Assembly: GCA_016872775.1 (NCBI GenBank)
Contig: VGZA01000020.1
Span: forward strand, 1 to 64,000
DNA: 64,000 nucleotides
Origin: Planctomycetota bacterium
GTDB taxonomy: Bacteria; Planctomycetota; Planctomycetia; Pirellulales; Pirellulaceae
Direction: 5' to 3'
Below are positions 36,603-44,729 of this stretch, in pieces. Position numbers and translations under genes: made by a program. Position 1 is the first letter of the stretch. The number at the start of each line of letters is the position of its first letter. The notes beneath the pieces are model-generated. The model ran no database searches. It was not told the origin of the DNA and saw only the letters and a program-made list of their open reading frames with translations.

Positions 36603-36693
36603 TTCGCAGCGCCAAACGTGTTTCGCAACTCGAAGCGCGAAACTTATTTCGGCGTGGCTGCTCGATCTCGAAACAAGTTTCGTGCTACGCGCG
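36565..36693. repeat. cluster of palindromic repeats (core CGAAAC-NN-GTTTCG)
   Basis: A perfect 18-bp palindrome (CACGAAAC-TT-GTTTCGTG) at 36584-36601 is flanked by a truncated copy (36565-36579), two degenerate copies at about 36604-36654, and an inverted copy at 36667-36684 plus GCTAC. The lipoprotein stop (36600-36602) and the converging fumarylacetoacetase-family stop (36685-36687) both lie in copies. The cluster probably works as a bidirectional terminator. Related copies are at 48277, 48388 and 48500. Confidence 0.8.
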
Positions 36694-37665
36694 ACCGCCG
36701 ACGACGGGAGTGCGCAGGGTGCCGATCGGCGCGAGTGTCGCTTCGAGCAGGTCGCCTGGTTGGAGATAGGTGCCGGTGGAGTTTCCCACGCCGGCGGGCG
36801 TGCCCGTGGAGATAATATCGCCCGGCTCCAATGTCACAAAACTGGAAATGAACTCAATGACCGCGGCCACGGAAAAAATCTGTTGAGCCGTGGTCGCATC
36901 CTGCATCGTTCGTCCGTTCCGTTGCAACCGCATCGTGACGGACTGGGGATCGGGCAGGTCATCCGCGGACAGAATGGCGGGGCCGCATGGGCAGAATCCG
37001 TCGTGCCATTTGCCGTGCAGCCAGTCAAAAAAACTGTCGCGCTCGCGTTTCTTTCTTCCCGGATTGGGCCGGAACTTTCGATCGGAGATGTCGTTCACGA
37101 TCGTGTAACCGGCGACTGACTTCAGCGCATCCGATTCCCGTACTCCTTTACACTTTTCGCCGATCACCACCGCCAACTCCAGTTCCCAGTCGATTGCGTG
37201 AGGCGAAACGGCGGGGATTGTCAGGGGCGCATCGGGATCGACGAGTGTGGTGGAGGGCGGCTTCATAAACACATAGGGAAAAGTTTCGGCGCGTTCCGTC
37301 GCCGTGCCGCCGCCTTCCTTGATGTGTTCATTGTAGTTTCCGGCAAGCAGCAACAGTTTGTTCGGTCGTGGGATCGGTACAAGAAGCTGCACCGAGCTGG
37401 TAAGGAGCGCCAGCTTTTCGACGATGGTCGCGTCGGCGGCCATGCGTTGGTGCAGGGTACGGGCCAGTTGGGCGAAGCGGCCTTGCGGCGGCAGGAAGTC
37501 CAGCACCGAGACCGGTTCGCCGGTTCGCCGGGATTCCTGCCAGAGATTTTGCTCCGTCGCGTCGGCGAGTTTCCCCAGGGCTCGATCGAAAGGCACCAGC
37601 CGGTCGTCGAAATAGAATCCGACTGCCGCCGTTGCGGCGGGGGTTGCAAAGCGACAGATTCTCAT
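36685..37665 (-). CDS. fumarylacetoacetate hydrolase-family protein
   Basis: A 326-residue FAH-fold enzyme, a family that includes hydratases, hydrolases and decarboxylases of 2-oxo acids such as 2-hydroxyhepta-2,4-diene-1,7-dioate. Metal-binding Glu pairs are in WELELAVVIGEKCKGV, the Asp ligand lies in YTIVNDISDRKF, and the glycine-rich block DIISTGTPAGVGNSTG is near the C-terminus. The N-terminal 100 residues form the extra domain seen in many bacterial members. The specific substrate is unknown. Its final codons come from the palindromic repeat cluster. Confidence 0.9.
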   Translation of the reverse strand: MRICRFATPAATAAVGFYFDDRLVPFDRALGKLADATEQNLWQESRRTGEPVSVLDFLPPQGRFAQLARTLHQRMAADATIVEKLALLTSSVQLLVPIPRPNKLLLLAGNYNEHIKEGGGTATERAETFPYVFMKPPSTTLVDPDAPLTIPAVSPHAIDWELELAVVIGEKCKGVRESDALKSVAGYTIVNDISDRKFRPNPGRKKRERDSFFDWLHGKWHDGFCPCGPAILSADDLPDPQSVTMRLQRNGRTMQDATTAQQIFSVAAVIEFISSFVTLEPGDIISTGTPAGVGNSTGTYLQPGDLLEATLAPIGTLRTPVVGGRA

Positions 37666-37728
37666 TGGGGATTTCTCATCGGCGATCGCTCCGTGGCCAC
37701 CGCGACGGCTTCCACCGCGGCAAACCGA

Positions 37729-38739
37729 TCACAGCCCGCTGGAAATTTTCAGCAGTTGTCCCGACTTTGCGCCTTCGCCGTCCTTCTTCGGACCGATGAC
37801 CGTAATGAACAGTTCACCCGCCTTGTTAAACGCCATCGCCGTCGGTTTGTCGAGCCCGGCGACCTTTACCGGCTTGATCGCTTGCTGGCCATCTTTTGTT
37901 TCGCGTTCCAGCCGGAACAGACCTCCGTCTTCGGTCTTCATCCAGGCGAAATCGATCGCATAAAGTTGTTCGTTCTTGGGGTGATAAGCCAGACTGGCGA
38001 TGTCATACAGGCCGGTCTTGAGGTTCAACAGCAACTTGCCGGAATTCGGATTGTAAAAACTCAGCAGGCTGTCCCCAGGCACGTTGATTTCCCCCATTTG
38101 TCCGACGACCAGTTCCCCTTTCGTGCCCAGGGTGATGGCGACCGGCGCATCGACTTCCACTGCTTCTTTGGTGGCGATGAACCGCTTCAGTTCGCCGATC
38201 TTCTGGCCATTGATGTCGCACTTCGCGATCCAGCCTTTGGTATCGTCGCCGTTGCAGGTGACGAAAATACCGGCCTTTGTCGCGACCAGTCCGTACAGGT
38301 TGCCTTCACCTTTGACTTGATCATTGGCTGCCAGCGGGCCGGCCTTCGCTTTGCTGTCCTCGTACTTCAGCGCCGGCTTCCCCGCGGCCGGGACAGCGTA
38401 AACGCGCAGGCACTCTTCACCGTCCTTGAAACCGCCATCGCCGACGACGAGCGTGTCTTTGTCGAGGAATACGAGCCCGAGCGGTCCGATGTTGTACATC
38501 GGTCCTTTGCCATAGACGTCCAATGGATAACCGGTGATGACGTCCTCGATCTTTCCGTCAACGATCCGCACGACGCGTCCCGCGCCGCTGTCGGCCACGA
38601 ATAGATGACCCGTTTCGGGCTGCACCGCCACGCCGCAGGGGTTATCCAATCCCGAAACAACGACCTCAACCTTGGGTTGGGCGGCGACGGTAGCCGCCAT
38701 CAACAGCGAAACGGCAAGTCCGGCAAGCACGCGACTCAT
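37729..38739 (-). CDS. secreted NHL/SMP-30-like beta-propeller protein
   Basis: A 336-residue protein with a signal peptide (about 1-20, cleavage after VAAQ). Repeats typical of six-bladed propellers follow: GLDNPCGVAVQPETGHLFVA, SGAGRVVRIVDGKIEDVITG, and GLYDIASLAYHPKNEQLYAI with a matching GLDKPTAMAF at the end. This fits an NHL or SMP-30-like fold with a sugar or lactone function, but no active-site residues can be assigned. It lies 27 bases after the cytochrome c peroxidase-like gene, so they may be one unit. Confidence 0.8.
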   Translation of the reverse strand: MSRVLAGLAVSLLMAATVAAQPKVEVVVSGLDNPCGVAVQPETGHLFVADSGAGRVVRIVDGKIEDVITGYPLDVYGKGPMYNIGPLGLVFLDKDTLVVGDGGFKDGEECLRVYAVPAAGKPALKYEDSKAKAGPLAANDQVKGEGNLYGLVATKAGIFVTCNGDDTKGWIAKCDINGQKIGELKRFIATKEAVEVDAPVAITLGTKGELVVGQMGEINVPGDSLLSFYNPNSGKLLLNLKTGLYDIASLAYHPKNEQLYAIDFAWMKTEDGGLFRLERETKDGQQAIKPVKVAGLDKPTAMAFNKAGELFITVIGPKKDGEGAKSGQLLKISSGL

Positions 38740-38766
38740 GACACGACTCCTGAAAAATTTGGATTT

Positions 38767-39798
38767 TTACTTGGGCAATTCGGGGCGGGCAATGGCCGGG
38801 TAGCTTTGGCTGCTGAGACCTTCCTTGAGGAACGTCACCAGATCGGCTTTCTGCTGCGCGGTCAGTTTCAAAGGAAAGATCTCTTCATCCAGCGTGGGAT
38901 TGGGAAATCCTCCCTTGTCGTAGTAATCGACGACCTCTTCCAGAGTCTGAAAGCGGCCGTCATGCATGTAAGGTGCGGTGCGGGAGATCTCGCGCAGCGT
39001 CGGGGTTTTGAACGCACCGCGGTCGCCCGGCATCTTCGTCTGGGAAAATCGGCCCAAATCTGGATCGGATCTTTCCATGCCGATTCCGATATTATGGAAT
39101 GCGCCATCGGTAAAACTGGGGCCGGAATGGCATGCGCTGCATTGGGCGGTGTTAAAGAACACTTTCATGCCGCGTTCGGCCGACGCGCTGAGCGCTCCCG
39201 TCTTGCCTAGCTTTTGCCGATCATAGGGGGCGTCCCCGGAAATCACAGTACGTTCGAATGCCGCGATCGCTTTGGCAATTCCATCCGCAGTGGCGTCGCT
39301 GCCGAAGACCTCCTGGAACTGCCGGCGATAGCCGTCGATCTTGTTTAACTTCGCGATCAGGTCTTCCAGCTTCATATCCATTTCGATCGGGTTCTGGATC
39401 GGGCCGAGGGCCTGGCCCTCCAGTTTCCATGCGCGTCCGTCCCAGAATTGAAAGTCAACATATCCGGCATTGATAATCGTCGGCGCGCTGCGGCCACCCT
39501 TCTGACCGCGAATTCCGGTAGCTACCGACTCGTTGTTGCTCCATCCCTTCTGGGGATCGTGGCACGACGCGCAACTGACCGAATCATCGCTTGACAGCCG
39601 CGGATCAAAATAAAGTTGACGCCCGAGCGAAATCTTGGCATCGGTAGACGGATTGTCCGCGGGAATCGGAAGAGGAGGCAGACCTGCCAAGGGCGGCTGC
39701 TTTTCATTGCCGAGCAATCCAGGTGCGATCCAGGCCGCGGCAACCGTCAGTCCGCTGAAGATTCCGACGATGGAGAGGATTCCGAAATGTCGCATCAT
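38767..39798 (-). CDS. di-heme cytochrome c peroxidase family protein
   Basis: A 343-residue secreted diheme protein of the CcpA/MauG family (usual length about 320-360). The signal helix covers about residues 8-30. Heme motif 1 is CASCHDPQKGWS and heme motif 2 is CSACHSGPSFTDGAFHNIG. The loop GRQLYFDPRLSSDDSVS and the distal-heme region RGAFKTPTLREISRTAPYMH, with His, are also present. It reduces peroxide with electrons from a c-type carrier, or acts as a MauG-like oxidant. The substrate is not fixed by sequence. It is the first gene of a minus-strand run with the NHL-like and FAH-like genes. Confidence 0.92.
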   Translation of the reverse strand: MMRHFGILSIVGIFSGLTVAAAWIAPGLLGNEKQPPLAGLPPLPIPADNPSTDAKISLGRQLYFDPRLSSDDSVSCASCHDPQKGWSNNESVATGIRGQKGGRSAPTIINAGYVDFQFWDGRAWKLEGQALGPIQNPIEMDMKLEDLIAKLNKIDGYRRQFQEVFGSDATADGIAKAIAAFERTVISGDAPYDRQKLGKTGALSASAERGMKVFFNTAQCSACHSGPSFTDGAFHNIGIGMERSDPDLGRFSQTKMPGDRGAFKTPTLREISRTAPYMHDGRFQTLEEVVDYYDKGGFPNPTLDEEIFPLKLTAQQKADLVTFLKEGLSSQSYPAIARPELPK

Positions 39799-40030
39799 CT
39801 AAGATACTGTCCGGTGAGAATATTGAGGCGGGGGAGTTCGGAGATGCCAAGATTCTCCAACACCCAGGACGGTGTGGCAAGGTGGCACACCCCGCTGTGC
39901 GTACCGCATAATGGCAGGGGGGGACAGGAATTGGCGGCATCGCTGAATCCAACCTGCTCGAACCGGGGTATCTAACGATAAACGGGTGCCCAGCGAGTCA
40001 TGTCCAAATCTTTAGAGAGGTGTATTTCCC

Positions 40031-41842
40031 ATGGTAGGCAAAAAGTGGTTTTCCTTGATTACCTTGCTGGCTGGACTCTGCTGTCACGAGACCGGCTGGG
40101 CCCAGGCACGTCCAACCGCGCCCTACCTGCTGCCGGATACGACGCTGGCTTACTTCCGCATGAGCGACTCTCGGGAGTTCCTTGCCAAGATGAACGAAGC
40201 GGCGATCGGCCGGATGATCAAGGACGAGCAGGTGAAGCCGCTGGCCGACAAGCTGTACGGTTCGATGGCGCAGGCATTCTCGCAGATCCAGGATCAGGTT
40301 GGATTGCCGCTGGAACAGATCCTGTCGATACCGCAGGGCGAAGCGTTTCTGGCGGTGGTGCCGGTCGAGGATTCTCTGCCCCAGCCGTTTTTCCTGATCG
40401 ATACGGGCAACCAGATCGTGCGGGCGCAGACGTTGATCGCTCGCGCCGAAGCATTACTCGAGCAGCAAGGCGTTCCCAAAACGACCGAAGTCGACGGCGA
40501 CGCGAAGATCGATATATACACCCCGCCGGCGGGTGACGGTCCCCGCAATCTGGTTCTGTTTCAGAAGCAAGGGACCATCGGTATTTCCACGAGTGTGACG
40601 GTGGCCAAAGGTGTTCTGGCCGCGTGGCGGGGCGACGCGACGATCAACGGTAAGCCGTTCGTGCCGCTGGCGGAGAGTCGCAAGTTCACTTCGATCATGA
40701 ATCGCTGCGCCGGAACCACCGACGAACGTCCCCAGCTCACGTTCTTTGTCGATCCGATCGAGATCATCCGCGCGATTGGCCGGACCAATGCCGCTGTTCG
40801 TACCGCGCTCGCTTTCTTGCCGGTGGTCGGCATTGACGGAATCGAAGGGATTGGCGGAAGCATGTTCCTGATTACGGGGGAGTACGAAAACCTGACCCAT
40901 TTGCATGTCCTGCTGGGCAGCCCGCGATCGGGGGTCGTCAAGGCACTGGCGGTTGCCTCCGGCGACGCAACGCCCGAACCGTTCATCGCGAACGACGTGA
41001 TTAACTACATGACGATCCACTGGGACTTTGAGGCCACGTTGCGGGAAGTCGGCAAGCTGGTCAACAGTTTTCAAGGCGAGGGTGCGTTTTCAAATCTCCT
41101 GAAGTCACGCGTTTCGGAACAACTGGGCATCGATTTTGAAGCCGACATCATTCAGCAGTTGACCGGCCGCGTCAGCTATGCGGGACTGGTCGAAAAACCG
41201 ATCCGATTCAACAGCAATACCCAAATCGTCGCGATTCAGGTCAAGGACCCCAAAGCGGCAAGCGCCAGCCTGGATGCAGTGATGGGTCGATTTTCCGATA
41301 CGTTCAGCCGCAAGGCGTTCGGCGGAGTAACCTACTATTCGACCACGATCAACCCCAACAATACCAATCTGGATTTGGATTCGCAGCAGGGACGCGCGCA
41401 ACTCAGCCTTCGCGCTCAGCAAATCACGCTCGCGGTGGTCAGCGATTATCTCGTGTTCACCGACAGTGCACGGACGCTCGAACATTGCATTGCGGCGATG
41501 AGCGACGAAATGAAGCAATTGGCAAACGAATTGGATTTCAAACTGATCGCCAGCAAAATTCGTCGTCAGGCGGGCGGCGTCGAACCGGGCATGATCTCCT
41601 TTGGTCGCCCCGAGGAAGGGATGCGATTCATGTACGACTTGCTCCTGGCTAACGACACGCGCAGCAATCTCTCGTCCGGAGCGGCGAATAACGAATTCCT
41701 GAAAACGATCGACTCGGCATTACAGGAACATCCGTTGCCGCCCTTCTCGGTGCTGGCAAAATACCTGGCGCCAGGCGGAGGCATGTTGACGAACGACGAA
41801 AGCGGCTTCCACTTCTTGAGCTTTACACTCAAGCGGAAATAG
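40031..41842 (+). CDS. large secreted protein, DUF3352-like
   Basis: A 603-residue protein with a signal peptide (about 1-25, ending near GWAQ). The opening domain LPDTTLAYFRMSDSREFLAK and the later FLLIDTGN-like and LTFFVDPIEIIRAIGRT segments are characteristic of large planctomycete secreted proteins related to DUF3352, whose role is unknown. It contains no heme or protease motif. A GAGAGG lies 11-13 bases before ATG 40031. The DUF4126 gene follows 36 bases after the stop. Confidence 0.75.
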   Translation: MVGKKWFSLITLLAGLCCHETGWAQARPTAPYLLPDTTLAYFRMSDSREFLAKMNEAAIGRMIKDEQVKPLADKLYGSMAQAFSQIQDQVGLPLEQILSIPQGEAFLAVVPVEDSLPQPFFLIDTGNQIVRAQTLIARAEALLEQQGVPKTTEVDGDAKIDIYTPPAGDGPRNLVLFQKQGTIGISTSVTVAKGVLAAWRGDATINGKPFVPLAESRKFTSIMNRCAGTTDERPQLTFFVDPIEIIRAIGRTNAAVRTALAFLPVVGIDGIEGIGGSMFLITGEYENLTHLHVLLGSPRSGVVKALAVASGDATPEPFIANDVINYMTIHWDFEATLREVGKLVNSFQGEGAFSNLLKSRVSEQLGIDFEADIIQQLTGRVSYAGLVEKPIRFNSNTQIVAIQVKDPKAASASLDAVMGRFSDTFSRKAFGGVTYYSTTINPNNTNLDLDSQQGRAQLSLRAQQITLAVVSDYLVFTDSARTLEHCIAAMSDEMKQLANELDFKLIASKIRRQAGGVEPGMISFGRPEEGMRFMYDLLLANDTRSNLSSGAANNEFLKTIDSALQEHPLPPFSVLAKYLAPGGGMLTNDESGFHFLSFTLKRK

Positions 41843-41878
41843 CCGCGAACTGTAAAGCGGTGAGCCGGATCCTGATTC

Positions 41879-42472
41879 ATGGAAACGATCTTCGGTACGA
41901 TAACATCGGTGTCGGTTGGATTGGGCCTGGCAGCCTCCTGCGGGTTTCGAGTCTTTGTGCCGATGCTGATGATGAGCATCGCCGTGAAATCGGGACTGCT
42001 GGAGTTGTCGTCGGGATGGGACTGGATTGGAAGCTGGCCTGCGTTCATCGCCTTCTTTGTCGCGACGATTGTGGAAATCGCCGGCTTCTATGTGCCGTGG
42101 TTCGACCATCTGCTGGATACGATCGCCGCGCCGTCGGCGGTGGTTGCCGGGACGGCCACCACGGCGGCGTGCGTGGCGGAGCTTTCGCCGTTTCTGCAAT
42201 GGTCGACCGCCATCATCGCCGGTGGTGGGCTCGCCGCTTCGATCAAGGGATTCACAGTGCTGGCCCGCGGCGGTTCGACCGCTGCCACCGCCGGGATCGG
42301 CAATCCCCTGGTCGCAACGTTCGAACTGTTGATGTCGATTGTCCTCTCCGTCCTGGCACTTGTGGTGCCGATCCTGGCCGCGGTCGTCGTCGGACTGATC
42401 GGCTTTGTGATTGTCAAGCGCGTGCTCCATTTTCGAGCAGCACGCCGCGCGTCGACCCAGGCCCCGGCGTAA
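41879..42472 (+). CDS. DUF4126 membrane protein
   Basis: A 197-residue protein with about five hydrophobic helices. The segments GLGLAASCGFRVFVPMLMMS, PWFDHLLDTIAAPSAVVAGT and GGGLAASIKGFTVLARGG match DUF4126, a membrane family of unknown function. It carries a short Arg-rich tail. It lies 36 bases after the secreted-protein gene. Confidence 0.9.
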   Translation: METIFGTITSVSVGLGLAASCGFRVFVPMLMMSIAVKSGLLELSSGWDWIGSWPAFIAFFVATIVEIAGFYVPWFDHLLDTIAAPSAVVAGTATTAACVAELSPFLQWSTAIIAGGGLAASIKGFTVLARGGSTAATAGIGNPLVATFELLMSIVLSVLALVVPILAAVVVGLIGFVIVKRVLHFRAARRASTQAPA

Positions 42473-42493
42473 ATAACGGGTCGTTTCTTCGTT

Positions 42494-42523
42494 TTTCTCG
42501 CAAAGACGCTCTTTCTCGCAAAG
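42494..42523. repeat. 12-bp direct repeat pair
   Basis: TTTCTCGCAAAG occurs at 42494-42505 and 42512-42523, 18 bases apart, in the spacer between the DUF4126 gene and mqnA. Confidence 0.7.
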
Positions 42524-42606
42524 AAACCGCTTGGATCGTGAGGGGCGGGCGGTTAATCGGCTCCATCGCGAGCGGTTCGTTGGTGGGAGGCCGCAAGTTG
42601 GGCGGC

Positions 42607-42671
42607 GCGCTTAGACGGAGTGTTTGGACGGCGGGTTTCGACGGCGTGCTTGGACGGCGCGGTCGGGCGGG
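42607..42671. repeat. 13-bp tandem repeat (five degenerate units)
   Basis: Units in perfect register: 42607-42619, 42620-42632, 42633-42645, 42646-42658 and 42659-42671, with consensus GTGTTTGGACGGC. It ends 50 bases before the mqnA start, so it lies in the promoter or leader region. Confidence 0.75.
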
Positions 42672-42721
42672 GCGGCTGGCTCCTTTGCGATGCCCTGCCG
42701 GCTAGCTATAATCGGTGCGTT

Positions 42722-43549
42722 ATGAACATTTCCAACAAGCCCCGGGTAGGGGCGGTATCGTACCTGAACACCAAACCGCTGGTGCACAAACTGAGGCAAT
42801 TTGCGCCCGGGATCGAACTGGTTTTTGATCTGCCCAGCCGGCTGGCGGATCGGCTTGCCTGCCGCGAGTTGGATGTGGCATTGATTCCCTCGGTCGAAGC
42901 ATTTCAGGACCCGGCCTACGGCATCATTTCGGATGCCTGCATCGCCTGCCGTGGACCGGTGCTGAGCGTAAAGCTGTTCTCGCGCGTTCCGTTCGAAAAG
43001 ATCCGTTCGCTGACGCTCGATGAGGGTTCGCGAACCAGCGTTGCCTTGACGCGGATTCTCTTGCAAGAGCGGTTTGGGTTGACCCCGCGTTGCGAGCTGT
43101 TGCCGATCGGTGGATCGGTGCTGGAAACGACTACGGATGCCGTGTTATTGATTGGGGATCGAGCGATCCATCCGCCACGAGGTCCGTTTGTCGGAAGTTG
43201 GGACTTGGGTGACGAGTGGACGCGGTGGTGCCAATTGCCGTTCGTATTTGCGATGTGGATAGGCCGCAAGGATCGGGATTGGAGTGAACTCGACCTTGCG
43301 TTGCGGCAGGCGCGCGACGCCGGGGTGCGGGATCTGGATTCGATCGCCGCGGCGGAGGCAACGCTGGTCGGTTTGTCGCCGAAGGAGTGTCTGGTCTATT
43401 TGCGGGACAATCTGCACTTCCAATTAGGAAACTCGGAAAGGAACGGCCTGGAGCTGTTCCGGCGCCGTGCACAGAATCTGGGTCTCGCGCCGTCGTGTTC
43501 AATGCCACTGGAATTTGTTTCATCGCCCACGCTCACCGCCGTCGTCTGA
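42722..43549 (+). CDS. mqnA: menaquinone biosynthesis protein MqnA (chorismate dehydratase)
   Basis: A 275-residue protein of the futalosine pathway of menaquinone synthesis. MqnA dehydrates chorismate to 3-[(1-carboxyvinyl)oxy]benzoate, using a periplasmic-binding-protein-like fold in the cytoplasm. The family opening VGAVSYLNTKPLVHKL, the pocket segment ELDVALIPSVEAF, and LLIGDRAI followed by a WTRWCQLPFVFAMWIGR block are clear. ATG 42722 is the first start after the tandem repeat. mqnC follows after 8 bases. Confidence 0.93.
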   Translation: MNISNKPRVGAVSYLNTKPLVHKLRQFAPGIELVFDLPSRLADRLACRELDVALIPSVEAFQDPAYGIISDACIACRGPVLSVKLFSRVPFEKIRSLTLDEGSRTSVALTRILLQERFGLTPRCELLPIGGSVLETTTDAVLLIGDRAIHPPRGPFVGSWDLGDEWTRWCQLPFVFAMWIGRKDRDWSELDLALRQARDAGVRDLDSIAAAEATLVGLSPKECLVYLRDNLHFQLGNSERNGLELFRRRAQNLGLAPSCSMPLEFVSSPTLTAVV

Positions 43550-43557
43550 CCGTTGCC

Positions 43558-44721
43558 ATGATCGCATCCAACCGCAAAACAGTATCCGAGATCCTCGAGC
43601 GAGCGGTGGCGGGCGAGCGGTTGTCTCAGGCCGACGCGTTGACGCTGTTAGAGTCGTCGGACCTGACGGCGATCGGACGGGCGGCAGAATCGGTTTCGCG
43701 GCGTCTGCACCCGGAGCCATACCGCACCTACAACATCGATCGGAACATCAACTACACGAATATCTGTACCGCCGTCTGTGATTTCTGCGCGTTCTACCGG
43801 ACGCCAAAAAGCCAGGAAGGGTACGTACTGCCGCGGGAAGAGCTGCTGCAAAAGGTCGCGGAAACCGAGTTGCTGGGCGGGGACCAGATTCTGCTTCAGG
43901 GTGGACTGCATCCCGATTTCAAACTGGAGTGGTACGAGCAGCTGTTGACCGACATCAAGACGCGGTTTCCGCGAATCAACATCCACGGATTCAGTCCGCC
44001 TGAATTACATCATTTCACGAAGATCAACAAGCTGCCGATTCGCACGGTCTTGGAACGGCTGCGGGCTGCCGGGCTGGGGAGCATTCCGGGCGGTGGCGCG
44101 GAGATCCTTGTCGATCGAGTGCGCCGCGAGATTACACGCGGGAAAGTGCTGAGCGACGATTGGCTGAACGTCATGCGTGTCTGGCACGAACTGGGCGGAC
44201 GCAGCAGCGCCACGATGATGTTTGGCCACGCCGAAACGCTGGCGGAGCGTGTGGAGCACCTGGAGCGGGTTCGATCGCTGCAGGACGAAACCGGCGGCTT
44301 CAGCGCCTTCATCTGCTGGACATTTCAGCCCGAGCATACCGAAATGGCGCATTTCGCTCGCGCGAGCGCTTTCGAGTACCTCAAGACTCAGGCCGTAGCC
44401 CGTCTCTACCTGGATAATATCCCCAACATCCAATCCAGCTGGGTAACGCAAGGGTTGAAGATCGGTCAGCTGGCTTTACTGTTTGGCGCCAACGACATGG
44501 GCAGTCTGATGATCGAGGAAAACGTAGTGGCCGAGGCGGGCACCGTGCACTACCTGACGCTGGACCAGATCCGTGACGCGATCACTGAATTGGGATACAC
44601 GCCCCGACAGCGAAACGTGTTCTATCAGTTACTCGGTGACGACCACGAGCAGCGCGCGATCGAGGGCAGTCGCCTCCACTATGAGCGACTTGCCCGTCGA
44701 TCGTTGGCAACGATCCAATGA
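43558..44721 (+). CDS. mqnC: MqnC, cyclic dehypoxanthine futalosine synthase (radical SAM)
   Basis: A 387-residue radical-SAM enzyme that cyclises dehypoxanthine futalosine, a later step of the futalosine menaquinone route. The [4Fe-4S] motif is CTAVCDFC (Cys70, Cys74, Cys77). The GSIPGGGAEILVDRVRR block, TATMMFGHAE-like SATMMFGHAETLAERVEHLE, and SSWVTQGLKIGQLALLFGAN plus DMGS and MIEENVV support MqnC over MqnE. ATG 43558 lies 8 bases after the mqnA stop. The other pathway genes (mqnB, mqnD, mqnE) are not in this window. Confidence 0.94.
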   Translation: MIASNRKTVSEILERAVAGERLSQADALTLLESSDLTAIGRAAESVSRRLHPEPYRTYNIDRNINYTNICTAVCDFCAFYRTPKSQEGYVLPREELLQKVAETELLGGDQILLQGGLHPDFKLEWYEQLLTDIKTRFPRINIHGFSPPELHHFTKINKLPIRTVLERLRAAGLGSIPGGGAEILVDRVRREITRGKVLSDDWLNVMRVWHELGGRSSATMMFGHAETLAERVEHLERVRSLQDETGGFSAFICWTFQPEHTEMAHFARASAFEYLKTQAVARLYLDNIPNIQSSWVTQGLKIGQLALLFGANDMGSLMIEENVVAEAGTVHYLTLDQIRDAITELGYTPRQRNVFYQLLGDDHEQRAIEGSRLHYERLARRSLATIQ

Positions 44722-44729
44722 TCGAATCG

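Noticed and set aside
37198-38604. Long plus-strand open frame opposite the FAH-family and NHL-like genes
   Set aside because: It is antisense to two well-supported genes, with low-complexity Arg/Gly/Gln composition and no domain. GC-rich codon use in the opposing frame explains it.
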